In this document: in pieces, positions 14,749 through 23,638 of the stretch | Numbering within the stretch: the stretch's first letter is position 1 | Layout of the letters: each line of letters opens with the position of its first letter | Assembly: GCA_045648765.1 (NCBI GenBank) | Contig: JAZROQ010000033.1 | Coordinates: forward strand, 1-64,000 | Direction: 5' to 3' | Source of the DNA: RGIG3009 sp045648765 | GTDB taxonomy: Bacteria; Bacillota; Clostridia; Oscillospirales; Acutalibacteraceae | Length of the DNA: 64,000 nucleotides | The notes under the pieces: model-generated | Seen by the model: only the letters and a program-made list of their open reading frames with translations | Told to the model about the DNA's origin: nothing | The model's database searches: none | Position numbers and translations under genes: made by a program

Positions 14749-15330
14749 ATGAAAATAGAACCGCTTGGCAGCGGGGCTTTGAAAATATGGATGAGTGAAG
14801 AAGAATTGGAACGTTGGGGGCTAAACTTTGAATCTTTGGGGACCGACAAAGTCCGCACCCAACGTGCATTGATAAAATTATTGGGAATTGCCAAACAACG
14901 ATTGCTTGTTTGCCCCGAAGAAGAAATGCGGGTAGAAGTTGTAGCGTTGCAAAGCGGATATCTTTTTTTGATCACACCGGAAAAGAATGGTTGGTCACCT
15001 GTTTGTAAGCCTAAAATTTATGCCATTGCCAATGCCGAAGAATTGCTACGGTTGGGCGAAACTTTAGCAGCAAACGGTTTTAAGGATCTTCCGCTTTCCT
15101 CGTTGTACGAATGGGACAAAGAATATCGGTTGATTGTATATGGCACCTGCCAAAAGCAGAGCAACGAAAGTCGCATCTTAACAGAGTTTGCGCAGTGTAT
15201 CGGCGAGGGAAACGGAGCAGTCGCTTTTTTGGAAGAGCACGGCATACCGATTATCCAAGGAACGGCACTGCACCGCTTATGTGCAGCGTATGAATCTCGT
15301 TTACCAATGCCGCCGCATCCGGCGCATTGA
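14749..15330 (+). CDS. MecA-like adaptor protein
   Basis: 193 residues from MKIEPLGSGALKIWMSEEEL, which resembles the MecA/YpbH N-terminus (MKIERINENTIKV...). GGGGAG precedes this ATG. MecA family proteins deliver substrates to ClpC and, in Bacillus, restrain competence. The N-terminal substrate-binding half and the C-terminal ClpC-binding half are both represented, although the linker is short and the C-terminus differs from Bacillus MecA. The last 80 bp are also coding on the other strand for the end of rpe. Family call is by N-terminal similarity and length only. Confidence 0.65.
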   Translation: MKIEPLGSGALKIWMSEEELERWGLNFESLGTDKVRTQRALIKLLGIAKQRLLVCPEEEMRVEVVALQSGYLFLITPEKNGWSPVCKPKIYAIANAEELLRLGETLAANGFKDLPLSSLYEWDKEYRLIVYGTCQKQSNESRILTEFAQCIGEGNGAVAFLEEHGIPIIQGTALHRLCAAYESRLPMPPHPAH

Positions 15331-15925
15331 ACAAGGCGCTGCCAACCACCGCAATATCAGCGCCGGCCTTCGCCGCGATTGGCGCAGTTTGGGCAGAGAT
15401 ACCGCCGTCAACTTGCAAGCAAACCGAAAGACCGCGGCGGTCAATTTCATTTCGCAATTCGGTAAGCTTTGGCATCATATCTTCCATAAATTTTTGCCCG
15501 CCAAAGCCGGGTTCTACTGTCATAACCAACACCATATCAATTTTATCCAAATAAGGGAAAACAGCTGAAGCCGGTGTTTTGGGTTTGATGGTCAGACCGA
15601 CCTTTTTGCCGTTGCGGCGAATGGCAGCAATGGTTTCCTCGATGGGCGAGTCGCTTTCTACGTGAAAGTTAATGAGATCTGCTCCCGCTTTGGCAAAAGC
15701 ATCAATGAGACGATGAGGATATTGCATCATTAAATGCACATCAAAAAACATATCCGAAACAGGACGAATGCGTTCGATCACGGGAGGACCAAAACTCAGA
15801 TTAGGAACGAACACGCCGTCCATAACATCCAAATGCACCAAATCGGCGCCGGATTGTTTTACAAAATCCATTTCGTCACCAAAGTGTGCAAAATCGCACG
15901 TAAGAACAGAGGGGGAAACCAGCAT
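15251..15925 (-). CDS. rpe: Ribulose-phosphate 3-epimerase
   Basis: 224 residues from MLVSPSVLTCDFAHFGDEM, chosen because ATGAGGTTTGTT supplies a GAGGT site just before it. TIM-barrel enzyme that interconverts ribulose 5-phosphate and xylulose 5-phosphate. Metal and catalytic motifs are visible: HLDVMDGVFVPNLSFGP near 32-48, FDVHLM near 67, MTVEPGFGGQKFM near 140 and QVDGGIS near 175. The 3' end overlaps the convergent MecA-like gene by 80 bp, and there is no separate terminator between them. Confidence 0.95.
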   Translation of the reverse strand: MLVSPSVLTCDFAHFGDEMDFVKQSGADLVHLDVMDGVFVPNLSFGPPVIERIRPVSDMFFDVHLMMQYPHRLIDAFAKAGADLINFHVESDSPIEETIAAIRRNGKKVGLTIKPKTPASAVFPYLDKIDMVLVMTVEPGFGGQKFMEDMMPKLTELRNEIDRRGLSVCLQVDGGISAQTAPIAAKAGADIAVVGSALFNAPDAAALVNEIHTLHISGAVPFLG

Positions 15926-16021
15926 AACAAACCTCATTTCCGCTTGGTGTCGATTATTGTTACGGGAGCACACCAAGCCATACACATACATTTTATCGTA
16001 TTTTTACAAAAAGGTCAAGCA

Positions 16022-16050
16022 AAAGCCCGACAACACAGTTGTCGGGCTTT
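16022..16050 (-). terminator. pnp terminator
   Basis: 12-bp stem (16022-16033 with 16039-16050) 19 bp after the pnp stop. The minus-strand T tract is modest. Confidence 0.7.
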
Positions 16051-16068
16051 GTTGTTGATGTTTAACAA

Positions 16069-18255
16069 TTAATCTTCGCGGCGGTTATCGCGACGACGGA
16101 AACCACCTTGACGAGATGCCGGACGAGAAGGTTCGGCAGCAGGTGCTTCGGGTTCCAAGCCTTCGACTTGAATCAAAGCATCGCGGCGGGAAAGGTTGAT
16201 ACGGCCTTGTTCATCGATTTCTACCACTTTCACAATGATTTCATCGCCGACAGTGACAATATCTTCCACTTTTTCCACGCGTTTTACATCCAGTTTGCTG
16301 ATGTGGACTAAGCCCTCTTTGCCGGGAGCAATTTCCACAAAAGCGCCGAACGCCATCAAACGGGTAACGCGACCTTTGTAAATCGAGCCGACTTCGGGGT
16401 CTTTGGCAATGGTTTCAATAACGGCCAAAGCACGTTTGGCGTTTTCGGTGTTGATGGCCGAAATAAACACGGTGCCATCTTCTTCGATGCTGATATCGCA
16501 GCAGCAGTCAGCTTGGATTTTTTGAATAACCGAGCCGCCTTTGCCGATAACGTCACGAATTTTATCCACGTCAATTTTGGTGGAAATCATTTTGGGAGCA
16601 TAGGGAGAAAGTTCCTCACGCACTGCGGGAATAGCTTTGAGCATGATTTCGTCCAAAATGTACAAGCGAGCTTCGTAGGTTTTATCCAACGCTTCACGAA
16701 TGATAGCAGGAGTCAAGCCGTGTACTTTAAGGTCCATTTGGATAGCGGTGATACCTTTGTGAGTGCCGCCCACTTTAAAGTCCATATCGCCAAAGAAGTC
16801 TTCCAAACCTTGGATGTCGACCATGGTCATAAAACGGTCACCTTCGGTTACCAAACCGCAGGAAATACCGGCAACGGGAGCCTTAATCGGCACACCGGCA
16901 GCCATCAATGCCAAGGTAGAACCGCAGATGGAAGCTTGCGAAGTGGAGCCGTTCGAAGAAAGTACTTCGGAAACCAAACGCATGGTGTAGGGGAACTCCT
17001 CTTTTGAGGGAAGAACCGGCACCAAAGCGCGTTCCGCCAAAGCACCGTGACCAATTTCACGGCGACCGGGGCCACGAGAAGGTTTGGTTTCGCCCACCGA
17101 GTAGGAGGGGAAGTTGTAATGGTGCATATAGCGTTTTTCGGTTTCGTCATCCAAACCGTCAAGCAATTGTGCATCGTCGGCAGAGCCAAGGGTGACAGTG
17201 GTCAACACTTGGGTTTGACCACGGGTAAACATGCCGGAACCGTGCACACGGGGAAGCAAATCTACTTCGGCAGCCAAAGGACGAATTTCATTGATGCCAC
17301 GACCGTCTACGCGTTTGCCGTCGTCTAACAACCAGCGGCGCACCACGTATTTTTGCAATTTGTACAAGCATTCATCCAACTTGGCGGTATCTTCGGGATA
17401 TTGTTCGTCAAATTTAGCGTGAACTGCATCGTAAATGGGGAGCAAACGCTCGTCACGCACCAGTTTGTCGTCGGTATCCAAAGCCACGCGAATGTCTTCG
17501 ATAGCAAAGTCTTTTACAGCTTCGTACATAGCGGGATCGGGATCATTGGAAGTAAAGGCAAATTTTTCTCTGCCGATTTCGGCTTGGATGCCTTTGATGA
17601 ATTCCACAATTTGTTGGTTGGCGGCGTGACCGGCCATGATACCATCGAACATAGTGTCGTTATCGATTTCGTTAGCGCCGGCTTCAATCATGGCAACCAA
17701 GTCTGCCGTGGAAGCCACGGTGACATGCATTTGCGATTTCTTTTCTTGTTCGGCGGTGGGGTTGATGACGTATTCGCCATCTACCAAACCAACAACCACG
17801 CCCGAAATCGGGCCATCCCACGGGATATCCGAAATGGAAATAGCAATGGAAGCACCGATCATGGCAGTGGTTTCAGGCGGGCAATCGGGGTCAACCGACA
17901 TAACAGTGCAAACAATGGAAACATCGTTGCGCATATCTTTGGGGAACAAGGGGCGAATAGGACGGTCAATCACGCGGGAAGTCAAAATAGCTTTTTCCGT
18001 GGGACGGCCTTCGCGGCGTTGGAACGAACCGGGAATATGACCGACAGCATACAACTTTTCTTCATAGTCCACCGAAAGCGGGAAGAAATCCACGCCATCA
18101 CGCGGCTTGGGAGAAGCGGTTACGTTACACAAAATCGAAGTGTCGCCGTAACGCACCATGCACGAACCGTTGGACAGTTGAGCCATTTTGCCGGTTTCCA
18201 CTTTGAGCGGTCTGCCCGCTAACGTGGTTTCGAATACACGATAGTTTTCAAACAT
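16069..18255 (-). CDS. pnp: Polyribonucleotide nucleotidyltransferase (PNPase)
   Basis: 728 residues. Phosphorolytic 3'-5' exoribonuclease of mRNA decay. Two RNase PH-like domains contain FQRREGRPTEKAILTSRVIDRP near 80-101 and QTQVLTTVTLGS near 345. The KH domain holds DVIGKGGSVIQKIQ near 565, and the S1 domain (EGLVHISKLD) is near 645. The tail is arginine-rich. GGAGGATTTT precedes the ATG. It follows rpsO, the ancient rpsO-pnp order, and the gap holds a long stem that resembles an RNase III processing site. Confidence 0.97.
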   Translation of the reverse strand: MFENYRVFETTLAGRPLKVETGKMAQLSNGSCMVRYGDTSILCNVTASPKPRDGVDFFPLSVDYEEKLYAVGHIPGSFQRREGRPTEKAILTSRVIDRPIRPLFPKDMRNDVSIVCTVMSVDPDCPPETTAMIGASIAISISDIPWDGPISGVVVGLVDGEYVINPTAEQEKKSQMHVTVASTADLVAMIEAGANEIDNDTMFDGIMAGHAANQQIVEFIKGIQAEIGREKFAFTSNDPDPAMYEAVKDFAIEDIRVALDTDDKLVRDERLLPIYDAVHAKFDEQYPEDTAKLDECLYKLQKYVVRRWLLDDGKRVDGRGINEIRPLAAEVDLLPRVHGSGMFTRGQTQVLTTVTLGSADDAQLLDGLDDETEKRYMHHYNFPSYSVGETKPSRGPGRREIGHGALAERALVPVLPSKEEFPYTMRLVSEVLSSNGSTSQASICGSTLALMAAGVPIKAPVAGISCGLVTEGDRFMTMVDIQGLEDFFGDMDFKVGGTHKGITAIQMDLKVHGLTPAIIREALDKTYEARLYILDEIMLKAIPAVREELSPYAPKMISTKIDVDKIRDVIGKGGSVIQKIQADCCCDISIEEDGTVFISAINTENAKRALAVIETIAKDPEVGSIYKGRVTRLMAFGAFVEIAPGKEGLVHISKLDVKRVEKVEDIVTVGDEIIVKVVEIDEQGRINLSRRDALIQVEGLEPEAPAAEPSRPASRQGGFRRRDNRRED

Positions 18256-18308
18256 GATAAAATCCTCCGTTTAAAATATATTTCAAAAACGGTGTTTGCT
18301 TGGGATTT

Positions 18309-18362
18309 TTAGCAATAAAACCGAAACTCTCACGCGATGCAAAGTTTCCGTTTCACTGCTAA
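18309..18362 (-). other. Long imperfect stem in the rpsO-pnp spacer, possible RNase III site
   Basis: Arms 18309-18328 and 18343-18362 pair over 20 positions on the minus-strand transcript (17 Watson-Crick, 2 G-U, 1 mismatch) around a 14-nt loop. No U-run follows, so it is not an intrinsic terminator. In E. coli the same spacer carries an RNase III-cleaved stem that starts PNPase autocontrol; a similar role here is inference. Confidence 0.6.
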
Positions 18363-18409
18363 AAAATCGCCACTGTGCGACACCGTAATCGACAAGGGAA
18401 AATGCAGGT

Positions 18410-18441
18410 TGAGGCAGGAGAGCACCGGCTCGCCTGCCTCA
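18410..18441 (-). other. GC-rich hairpin just after rpsO
   Basis: 9-bp perfect outer stem (18410-18418 with 18433-18441) plus an inner GAGC/GCTC pairing on the minus strand, beginning 9 bp after the rpsO stop. The following sequence has only a weak U-run, so it may act as a partial terminator or 3'-end protector. Confidence 0.5.
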
Positions 18442-18449
18442 TACCGATT

Positions 18450-18713
18450 TTATTTACGAATACCTAACTTTTCAATGATGGCACGGTAACGCATGATATC
18501 CTTCTTCATCAAGTAGTTGAGAAGGTTGCGACGGTGACCAACCATTTTGAGCAGACCACGACGGGAGTGGTGGTCTTTTTTGTGCACTTTCAAGTGCTCG
18601 GTCAAATCGTTGATTCGACGGGTGAGCACGGCGATTTGAACTTCAGGAGAACCTGTATCGCCTTCGTGCGTGGCATACGTTTGCATGATTTCGGTTTTTT
18701 CTTGTGCTAACAT
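18450..18713 (-). CDS. rpsO: 30S ribosomal protein S15
   Basis: 87 residues, standard length. Typical S15 motifs are HEGDTGSPEVQIAVLTRRI (16-34), LTEHLKVHKKDHHSRRGL (37-54) and RRNLLNYL (61-68). S15 binds the 16S rRNA central-domain junction early in assembly. GAGGTG precedes the ATG. A roughly 100-nt leader between promoter and start can fold into hairpins and may contain an autogenous S15-binding site, though no known S15 leader class was recognised. pnp follows. Confidence 0.97.
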   Translation of the reverse strand: MLAQEKTEIMQTYATHEGDTGSPEVQIAVLTRRINDLTEHLKVHKKDHHSRRGLLKMVGHRRNLLNYLMKKDIMRYRAIIEKLGIRK

Positions 18714-18826
18714 TTAAAACACCTCTTTTTTATATTCCGCAAATCCAGAAAGGGAACCGGTGCATCCCCGTTGGGGCATTCTCCGCAATCCGAATAAGGG
18801 TGGCGCACTTTTTCACGCGCTGTTGT

Positions 18827-18855
18827 AGTATATCACATTCTTTTGCGAATGTAAA
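18827..18855 (-). promoter_or_regulatory. rpsO-pnp promoter
   Basis: Minus strand TTTACA (18850-18855), 17-bp spacer, TATACT (18827-18832). A perfect dyad acattc-ttttgc-gaatgt (18835-18852) lies between and partly over the two elements. Confidence 0.78.
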
Positions 18856-18870
18856 GTCTTTTTTTAAAAA

Positions 18871-19791
18871 CTATGCGTTTGCCAATTCTTCGGCAAAGAA
18901 GAATTCAAAACCATTCTCGGCAAGGAGTTTGGCAGCAACATCGATTTTTTCGGCATAATCGGGTTGATACGCAAAATATTCCGGATAAAAATATTGCTCG
19001 TGCGTGGCAAAGCCGACAAATTCTTCGCCAAGAACAGCCGAAAATTTTGGCGCAACGTCCTCGAGTTTTGTTCCGTTTAAAACCACGCTGTTAAACAACT
19101 TTTTAAAATGAAGGTCGGTGTCGCTGTCGTAGTGCGTTTTGAGTTTAAAGTAAATCGGCTTGTTTTGTTCCTCTGACAAATAGTTGTGGCTACACAAGGA
19201 ATACCAGCCGGGGGAGCGCGTGAAAATTGCACTTTCCGGTTTGCGATTTTGTAACAAACGCCCTGCGTGACCAAAAGGTAACGACTTGAGTTTTTCTTCG
19301 CACGAAAACTTTTCGCCAATAGAAACCGAAAGAACTTTAAGTCCACCTTCGCGCAGGGCAATACAGCCCTCTTTGCTCATAGCCCCCCAGTGTAAAACAG
19401 AAGAGGCTGCAAAACTGTTTGCTCCTGCAAAACGAACAATTTCTTGTTTTACTGCCGCAAGGCCATTTTTGACATCTTCGTACGAAGCATTAACGTACGG
19501 ATAATCGGGGAATTCTTGCTTTGCGTGAAAACCAATTTTCAACCAATCCGAAGCGGCTTCCCATTCCGCTTTGTACGCATCGGTCATTTCGGCGAGCGTA
19601 AACTCATCGTTGCCATAAAAGAAATCGGTGCGATAAAAAGCGTGTAACTGTACCTTCATACCATAGCGGTCGTGCGCATCTTTTAAACATTTCATAAACG
19701 GATTGTCGAACAACGAGGAGGGACGCTTTCGTGTTAAATCACGGAATACCCAAACAACATCATCGATGAAGAAAAAAGCTTTTTTTTGCAT
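18871..19791 (-). CDS. Polysaccharide-deacetylase-like barrel protein of unknown function
   Basis: 306 residues, no signal peptide or membrane helix. The N-terminus FFIDDVVWVFRDL, the LHAFYRTDFF strand and the IGFHAKQEFPDYPY segment look like the Asp-Asp and His metal sites of NodB-type deacetylases or related (beta/alpha) barrels. HEQYFYP near residue 266 may add another ligand. No exact family is recognised. It starts 27 bp after the DUF4340 gene and is probably the last gene of the ABC-transporter operon, which hints at a cell-envelope carbohydrate substrate (inference). Confidence 0.6.
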   Translation of the reverse strand: MQKKAFFFIDDVVWVFRDLTRKRPSSLFDNPFMKCLKDAHDRYGMKVQLHAFYRTDFFYGNDEFTLAEMTDAYKAEWEAASDWLKIGFHAKQEFPDYPYVNASYEDVKNGLAAVKQEIVRFAGANSFAASSVLHWGAMSKEGCIALREGGLKVLSVSIGEKFSCEEKLKSLPFGHAGRLLQNRKPESAIFTRSPGWYSLCSHNYLSEEQNKPIYFKLKTHYDSDTDLHFKKLFNSVVLNGTKLEDVAPKFSAVLGEEFVGFATHEQYFYPEYFAYQPDYAEKIDVAAKLLAENGFEFFFAEELANA

Positions 19792-19818
19792 AGTTTTAAA
19801 CCTTCTTGTGTTGAATGA

Positions 19819-21351
19819 TTACGGAATGATTGCCTCGCCTTTGATGTAGCGGCGGTAATTGGAAACAAACAAGTTAACGTTTTTTGCATCCACCAAAAAC
19901 ACTTCGCCCGTGTCCAGTTGTGCTACGCATTTCCCTGCCGAGTAAGAATACAAGCGGATGGTTTGTTGCTTTTTCGCTTTATCCAACGGACGGATGGTGA
20001 ATGCCAGCAGCGGTTCCTCGTTGGGGGCTTTGTCAACGGATCCGTTGCGGTAAATGCTGATAAGCCAAGTGTATAAGGAACGGAAATGGGGCGTGTTATA
20101 TTGTTCCCCGCCGGCAGTGACAATAAGTTTTTTGTCGATATCTTCAGCTTCGGCATCGTGTGCAAAGTGGAAGTTGTGAGTGTTGCCGTCAACCGTGATA
20201 TCCATACCGTCTAAATTGTAAATGTATTCAAAGAACAAAAGCGGGTCGGCAATTTCATCGTACTGCGTTTCCGCCCACGGAACAGATTCGGGCGATACGG
20301 TATAAACCAAGGGGCTAACTTCCCCTTCCACTATTGCCAAAGCATAATAATCGCCGGCATCGTTTTTGTTGCCGAGCAACAATGTGTTTTCAAACGTGTT
20401 ATGGAACGAAATGGTAGTGGTTTTATCATCCCCAACGCCGCTTACTGTGGAACGCTGAATCGACAGTTCCACCACGCAACGCGAGTATGGGTTGGCAAGA
20501 CCGTATTTTTTCAAATCTGCCGCCGAAGGGAAAGTTTTGGCAACGCCAGATGCCACGGCCGAAGTGAAAGTCCCGACACTGATAAGAGGGGTTTTGCTGT
20601 TTACGGCATGAGAATACGGTTTTGTAAGATAAAAGCCGGAAAGAACCACGTTGTCGTTCCCTGCGTTTTCTCGACCGTTATTGTAAAAAGAAATCACGTC
20701 TTTGCGAACAGAGCCTCCCAGCGTAACGCTTTTAACGGCAACCTCATCGGTTTCGTTTTCGGCATCGGGAGCGGTGAAGAGAGCGCGCGACAAATAAGAA
20801 GTGGAGGGAGCTGCTGCTGTTTCCACAAAAGAGGAATCCAACAAATAGATGGTTTTGGAATCTTTTGGGCGGCAATAATATTCTTCACCGTTTGGAGAAA
20901 GATTCCCTACCTCAAAAGCGAACGACGTTTTATCGGAATAGGAAACGTTGATTTTGGCATAACAACCGCCGTTGACTTCAAACCCAAAATCAGAAAGATT
21001 TTCGGCGTTGTCCACCACCTTTTTTGAAGCGGTAACCGACAACAATGTTTCCCCCAATTCGTTAAGGGAATAAAAGTCCAACGGAAGAGCTTCATAACCT
21101 TCGACGTAGAAAATTTTATTTTCTTCGGTAGTTGCGATTTTATAGCTTTCGTTTTTTAAGATTATTTCAGCGGAAGTCACGGAAACTTTGGTGTCGGTGG
21201 TTTTGTCGATCAAAACCACCGATGTATCCAACGGCTTGTCACCGTCACCCGCGGGGGATTCGGGTAACAAGAAAAGCAAGGCAAGCAGGATGCCGACAAG
21301 CGCCACCAAAGCCACCGCAGAAAGCAACAAAGTGCGTGAACGCTTACTCAT
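19819..21351 (-). CDS. DUF4340 domain-containing membrane-anchored protein
   Basis: 510 residues. One N-terminal membrane helix (residues 8-30) anchors a large extracytoplasmic region made of DUF4340-type repeats; a Leu-Pro-Leu-Asp-Phe motif near residue 90 is typical. It overlaps the GldG-like gene by 4 bp (ATGA). In other bacteria DUF4340 proteins are usually encoded next to GldF/GldG-type ABC transporters, as here. Molecular role is unknown; it may be an extracytoplasmic partner of the transporter. Confidence 0.82.
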   Translation of the reverse strand: MSKRSRTLLLSAVALVALVGILLALLFLLPESPAGDGDKPLDTSVVLIDKTTDTKVSVTSAEIILKNESYKIATTEENKIFYVEGYEALPLDFYSLNELGETLLSVTASKKVVDNAENLSDFGFEVNGGCYAKINVSYSDKTSFAFEVGNLSPNGEEYYCRPKDSKTIYLLDSSFVETAAAPSTSYLSRALFTAPDAENETDEVAVKSVTLGGSVRKDVISFYNNGRENAGNDNVVLSGFYLTKPYSHAVNSKTPLISVGTFTSAVASGVAKTFPSAADLKKYGLANPYSRCVVELSIQRSTVSGVGDDKTTTISFHNTFENTLLLGNKNDAGDYYALAIVEGEVSPLVYTVSPESVPWAETQYDEIADPLLFFEYIYNLDGMDITVDGNTHNFHFAHDAEAEDIDKKLIVTAGGEQYNTPHFRSLYTWLISIYRNGSVDKAPNEEPLLAFTIRPLDKAKKQQTIRLYSYSAGKCVAQLDTGEVFLVDAKNVNLFVSNYRRYIKGEAIIP

Positions 21352-22910
21352 AAGTGCCTCCTTTTAAAGAAGACCACCAAGCAAATGACAATTAACACCA
21401 ACGGAATACCGACAGTGAACACACCAAAACCGAGAACGGTTGCGGCAAAAGAAGAAAAGGTAACCGTTTTGGCAGCCAAGTTTTTGCCGGAGATCATCAC
21501 CGTGTCACCCAAACTGCACACTGTGCGAATCGGCTCTACCACTAAACCTTCGTTTTCATAGTTTTCGTATTGTGCGGCGGCAGCCTGCAAAGCATATTGG
21601 TAGCTTCCGCTGACAATAACGAAGTTTTGTACGGTGTTGCTGTTGACGGTTTTGATTTCTTGGGCATACGCCATGCCGATAATCGGATAGTCTTCGGCTT
21701 TTTCTTGCACGATATCGTCATCCGATTCTGCTTCGGTCAAATTGGCAATGCTGACCAGACGGCTGGTTTCGGGGAAGGTAATCAAAGAGTGGTTTGTAAG
21801 CAATTCTTTTTCGTTGTCACTGGACAAAGTGGTTTCCAATTGAACGGTGAACGGCATCAAAACATCTTTTCCGGCCACGCCCAACGAAAGATCGGTTTTT
21901 TCGACCGATGTAATGGGGTAATACGGATAACTGCCGTACATATCCATGGGATATTTGTTGGAATCGGTTTCCAAAATCAGTTTGTCGGTAACTTTGATGC
22001 CGTAGTCAACCGATAAAAATTCATACAAGTTAGGGCAGGTGGCGGCATAGTTACAAAACACCATTAATGTTCTGCCGAGATTCCCTTCGTTATACAGCCA
22101 GTTGCGCAAACGCGTAATTTCCGTCTCGGTGTAATCTTTTTTAGGGGCAGTAATCACCAAAGCACCGCAATTTTCTGCGATTTTTTGTGCCGAGGCAAAA
22201 TTGACAGTTTCGGTGAAATAGCCGTTCATCTCGTACATTTTTTTGAGAGCTTCAATGGTTTGCTCATCTTCGCCGTGCCCTGTAAGGAAAGAAAGAGTAA
22301 TGCTTTTTTCACCACAGATGCTGTTGATGTTTACGGCAAGTTTTTGTTCGACCAACGAAGTTACCGTGCTGTCATAATACGAGGTATATTCTTCGCTGAT
22401 AAGGTCGTTCAAGTTGATAACACGGAATTTGTTGCCGCGGCGGAACAAAACATCGCCGGTGGAAACATCGTATTCCTTATAGGCGTTAGCAAGCGCAGGG
22501 TTTGCTTCCAAATCCACGTAATCGGTTTTTACTTTACCGCCCGAAGCAGAGTTATATTCTTTGGTAAAATGATAAAATTGTCGAAGGACGGTGTCGTATT
22601 CCTCCGCACCGGTGTTGGGAGAAGAAAATACGGATTCTTGCGAAAAGACCGTAATCGTCACCTCATCCGGCACTTTTTGGGCAACCTTTACACTGTCTTC
22701 GGATAACGAAAACGTTTTTTCGGGTGTAAGGTCCAAAGACCAAGGGAAGCGATCGGCCAGTATGCTGCAAACAACATTCAACAAGATCACTGCGGCAACG
22801 ACGATCACGGTAAATGCCGTAGCAGTCGTACCGAGTCGCAATTTGCGATTAGATTTCCAACTGTTTTTGCGGGGGGCTTTTTCCTCCCCGGATTTTTTAA
22901 ACAAATTCAT
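21348..22910 (-). CDS. GldG-like ABC transporter auxiliary protein
   Basis: 520 residues. An N-terminal helix (about 30-55) and a C-terminal helix (about 492-513, ending FFKRRHL) flank a long extracytoplasmic domain. LDLTPEKTFSLSEDSVKVAQKV near 78-100 and FLTGHGEDE near 208 are signature segments of the GldG/ABC-type auxiliary transport family. It follows the permease gene by 16 bp and overlaps the DUF4340 gene. The system resembles gliding-motility GldAFG, but in a Gram-positive a role in envelope export or remodelling is more likely (inference). Confidence 0.85.
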   Translation of the reverse strand: MNLFKKSGEEKAPRKNSWKSNRKLRLGTTATAFTVIVVAAVILLNVVCSILADRFPWSLDLTPEKTFSLSEDSVKVAQKVPDEVTITVFSQESVFSSPNTGAEEYDTVLRQFYHFTKEYNSASGGKVKTDYVDLEANPALANAYKEYDVSTGDVLFRRGNKFRVINLNDLISEEYTSYYDSTVTSLVEQKLAVNINSICGEKSITLSFLTGHGEDEQTIEALKKMYEMNGYFTETVNFASAQKIAENCGALVITAPKKDYTETEITRLRNWLYNEGNLGRTLMVFCNYAATCPNLYEFLSVDYGIKVTDKLILETDSNKYPMDMYGSYPYYPITSVEKTDLSLGVAGKDVLMPFTVQLETTLSSDNEKELLTNHSLITFPETSRLVSIANLTEAESDDDIVQEKAEDYPIIGMAYAQEIKTVNSNTVQNFVIVSGSYQYALQAAAAQYENYENEGLVVEPIRTVCSLGDTVMISGKNLAAKTVTFSSFAATVLGFGVFTVGIPLVLIVICLVVFFKRRHL

Positions 22911-22926
22911 AAGTCGGTACCTCCTC

Positions 22927-23637
22927 TCAATTCCATCTTTTGCGGTCCAACACGCGAACCGTCAAAAACAGGAACAAGGCTTGCATACTGATAAAGAAAA
23001 TAATATCATCGTACTGGATAACGCCGGTGGTAAAGTTTGTGTACCGTTTGTATACCGAAAGAAAATCAATGGCCGACAACATAAATTTGTTGTTAGAGAA
23101 CAGCGAACCGAGGCTGTCGATCATCAACAAAGCAAAAGAAGCCAAGAATGTGCCGAGCGCGGCAATAAACTGACTTTCGGTCAAGCAAGAGATAAGCAAA
23201 CCGATAGCGATTACCATGCCGCCAAGCAACAACAAGCCAAGAAAGTTTCCGAGCACTAACATCCAGTCGGGGTTTACTTGTAAAGCAATGATAAAAGCAA
23301 AAACCAACGTAATAGAGGCGCCAATCAGAAACAGCACAAAAGCCGCGGCAAATTTACCCAACACAATGCCGGTCAATCCCACGGGCGCCGTCAGTAACGC
23401 TTGGTCGGTTTTTTGACGTTTGTCGTCACTCATTAAGCGCATGGTCAAAATCGGGAACACCAAAAGCAGCAAAAAGGACAAAACCGAGCTAAACAAATAC
23501 GAAAGATCGGCCATGCCACCGGCAAGATTGTATTGGAAAAAGTAAAAACCGCTAAGTCCAAAAATCATTGCCAAAACCACATACCCGATAGGGGATGTAA
23601 AATAGGTTTTAAACTCTCGTTTAAAAATGGCGCTCAT
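22927..23637 (-). CDS. ABC-2 type permease (GldF-like)
   Basis: 236 residues with six hydrophobic segments. It starts with AIFKREFKTYFTSPIGYVVLA, the typical GldF/ABC-2 opening, and contains FPILTMRLMSDDKRQKTDQALLTAP near 80-104, the conserved amphipathic ABC-2 coupling segment. It is separated by a single base from the stop of the ATPase gene. The C-terminus VLDRKRWN is cytosolic. Substrate unknown. Confidence 0.9.
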   Translation of the reverse strand: MSAIFKREFKTYFTSPIGYVVLAMIFGLSGFYFFQYNLAGGMADLSYLFSSVLSFLLLLVFPILTMRLMSDDKRQKTDQALLTAPVGLTGIVLGKFAAAFVLFLIGASITLVFAFIIALQVNPDWMLVLGNFLGLLLLGGMVIAIGLLISCLTESQFIAALGTFLASFALLMIDSLGSLFSNNKFMLSAIDFLSVYKRYTNFTTGVIQYDDIIFFISMQALFLFLTVRVLDRKRWN

Positions 23638-23638
23638 A

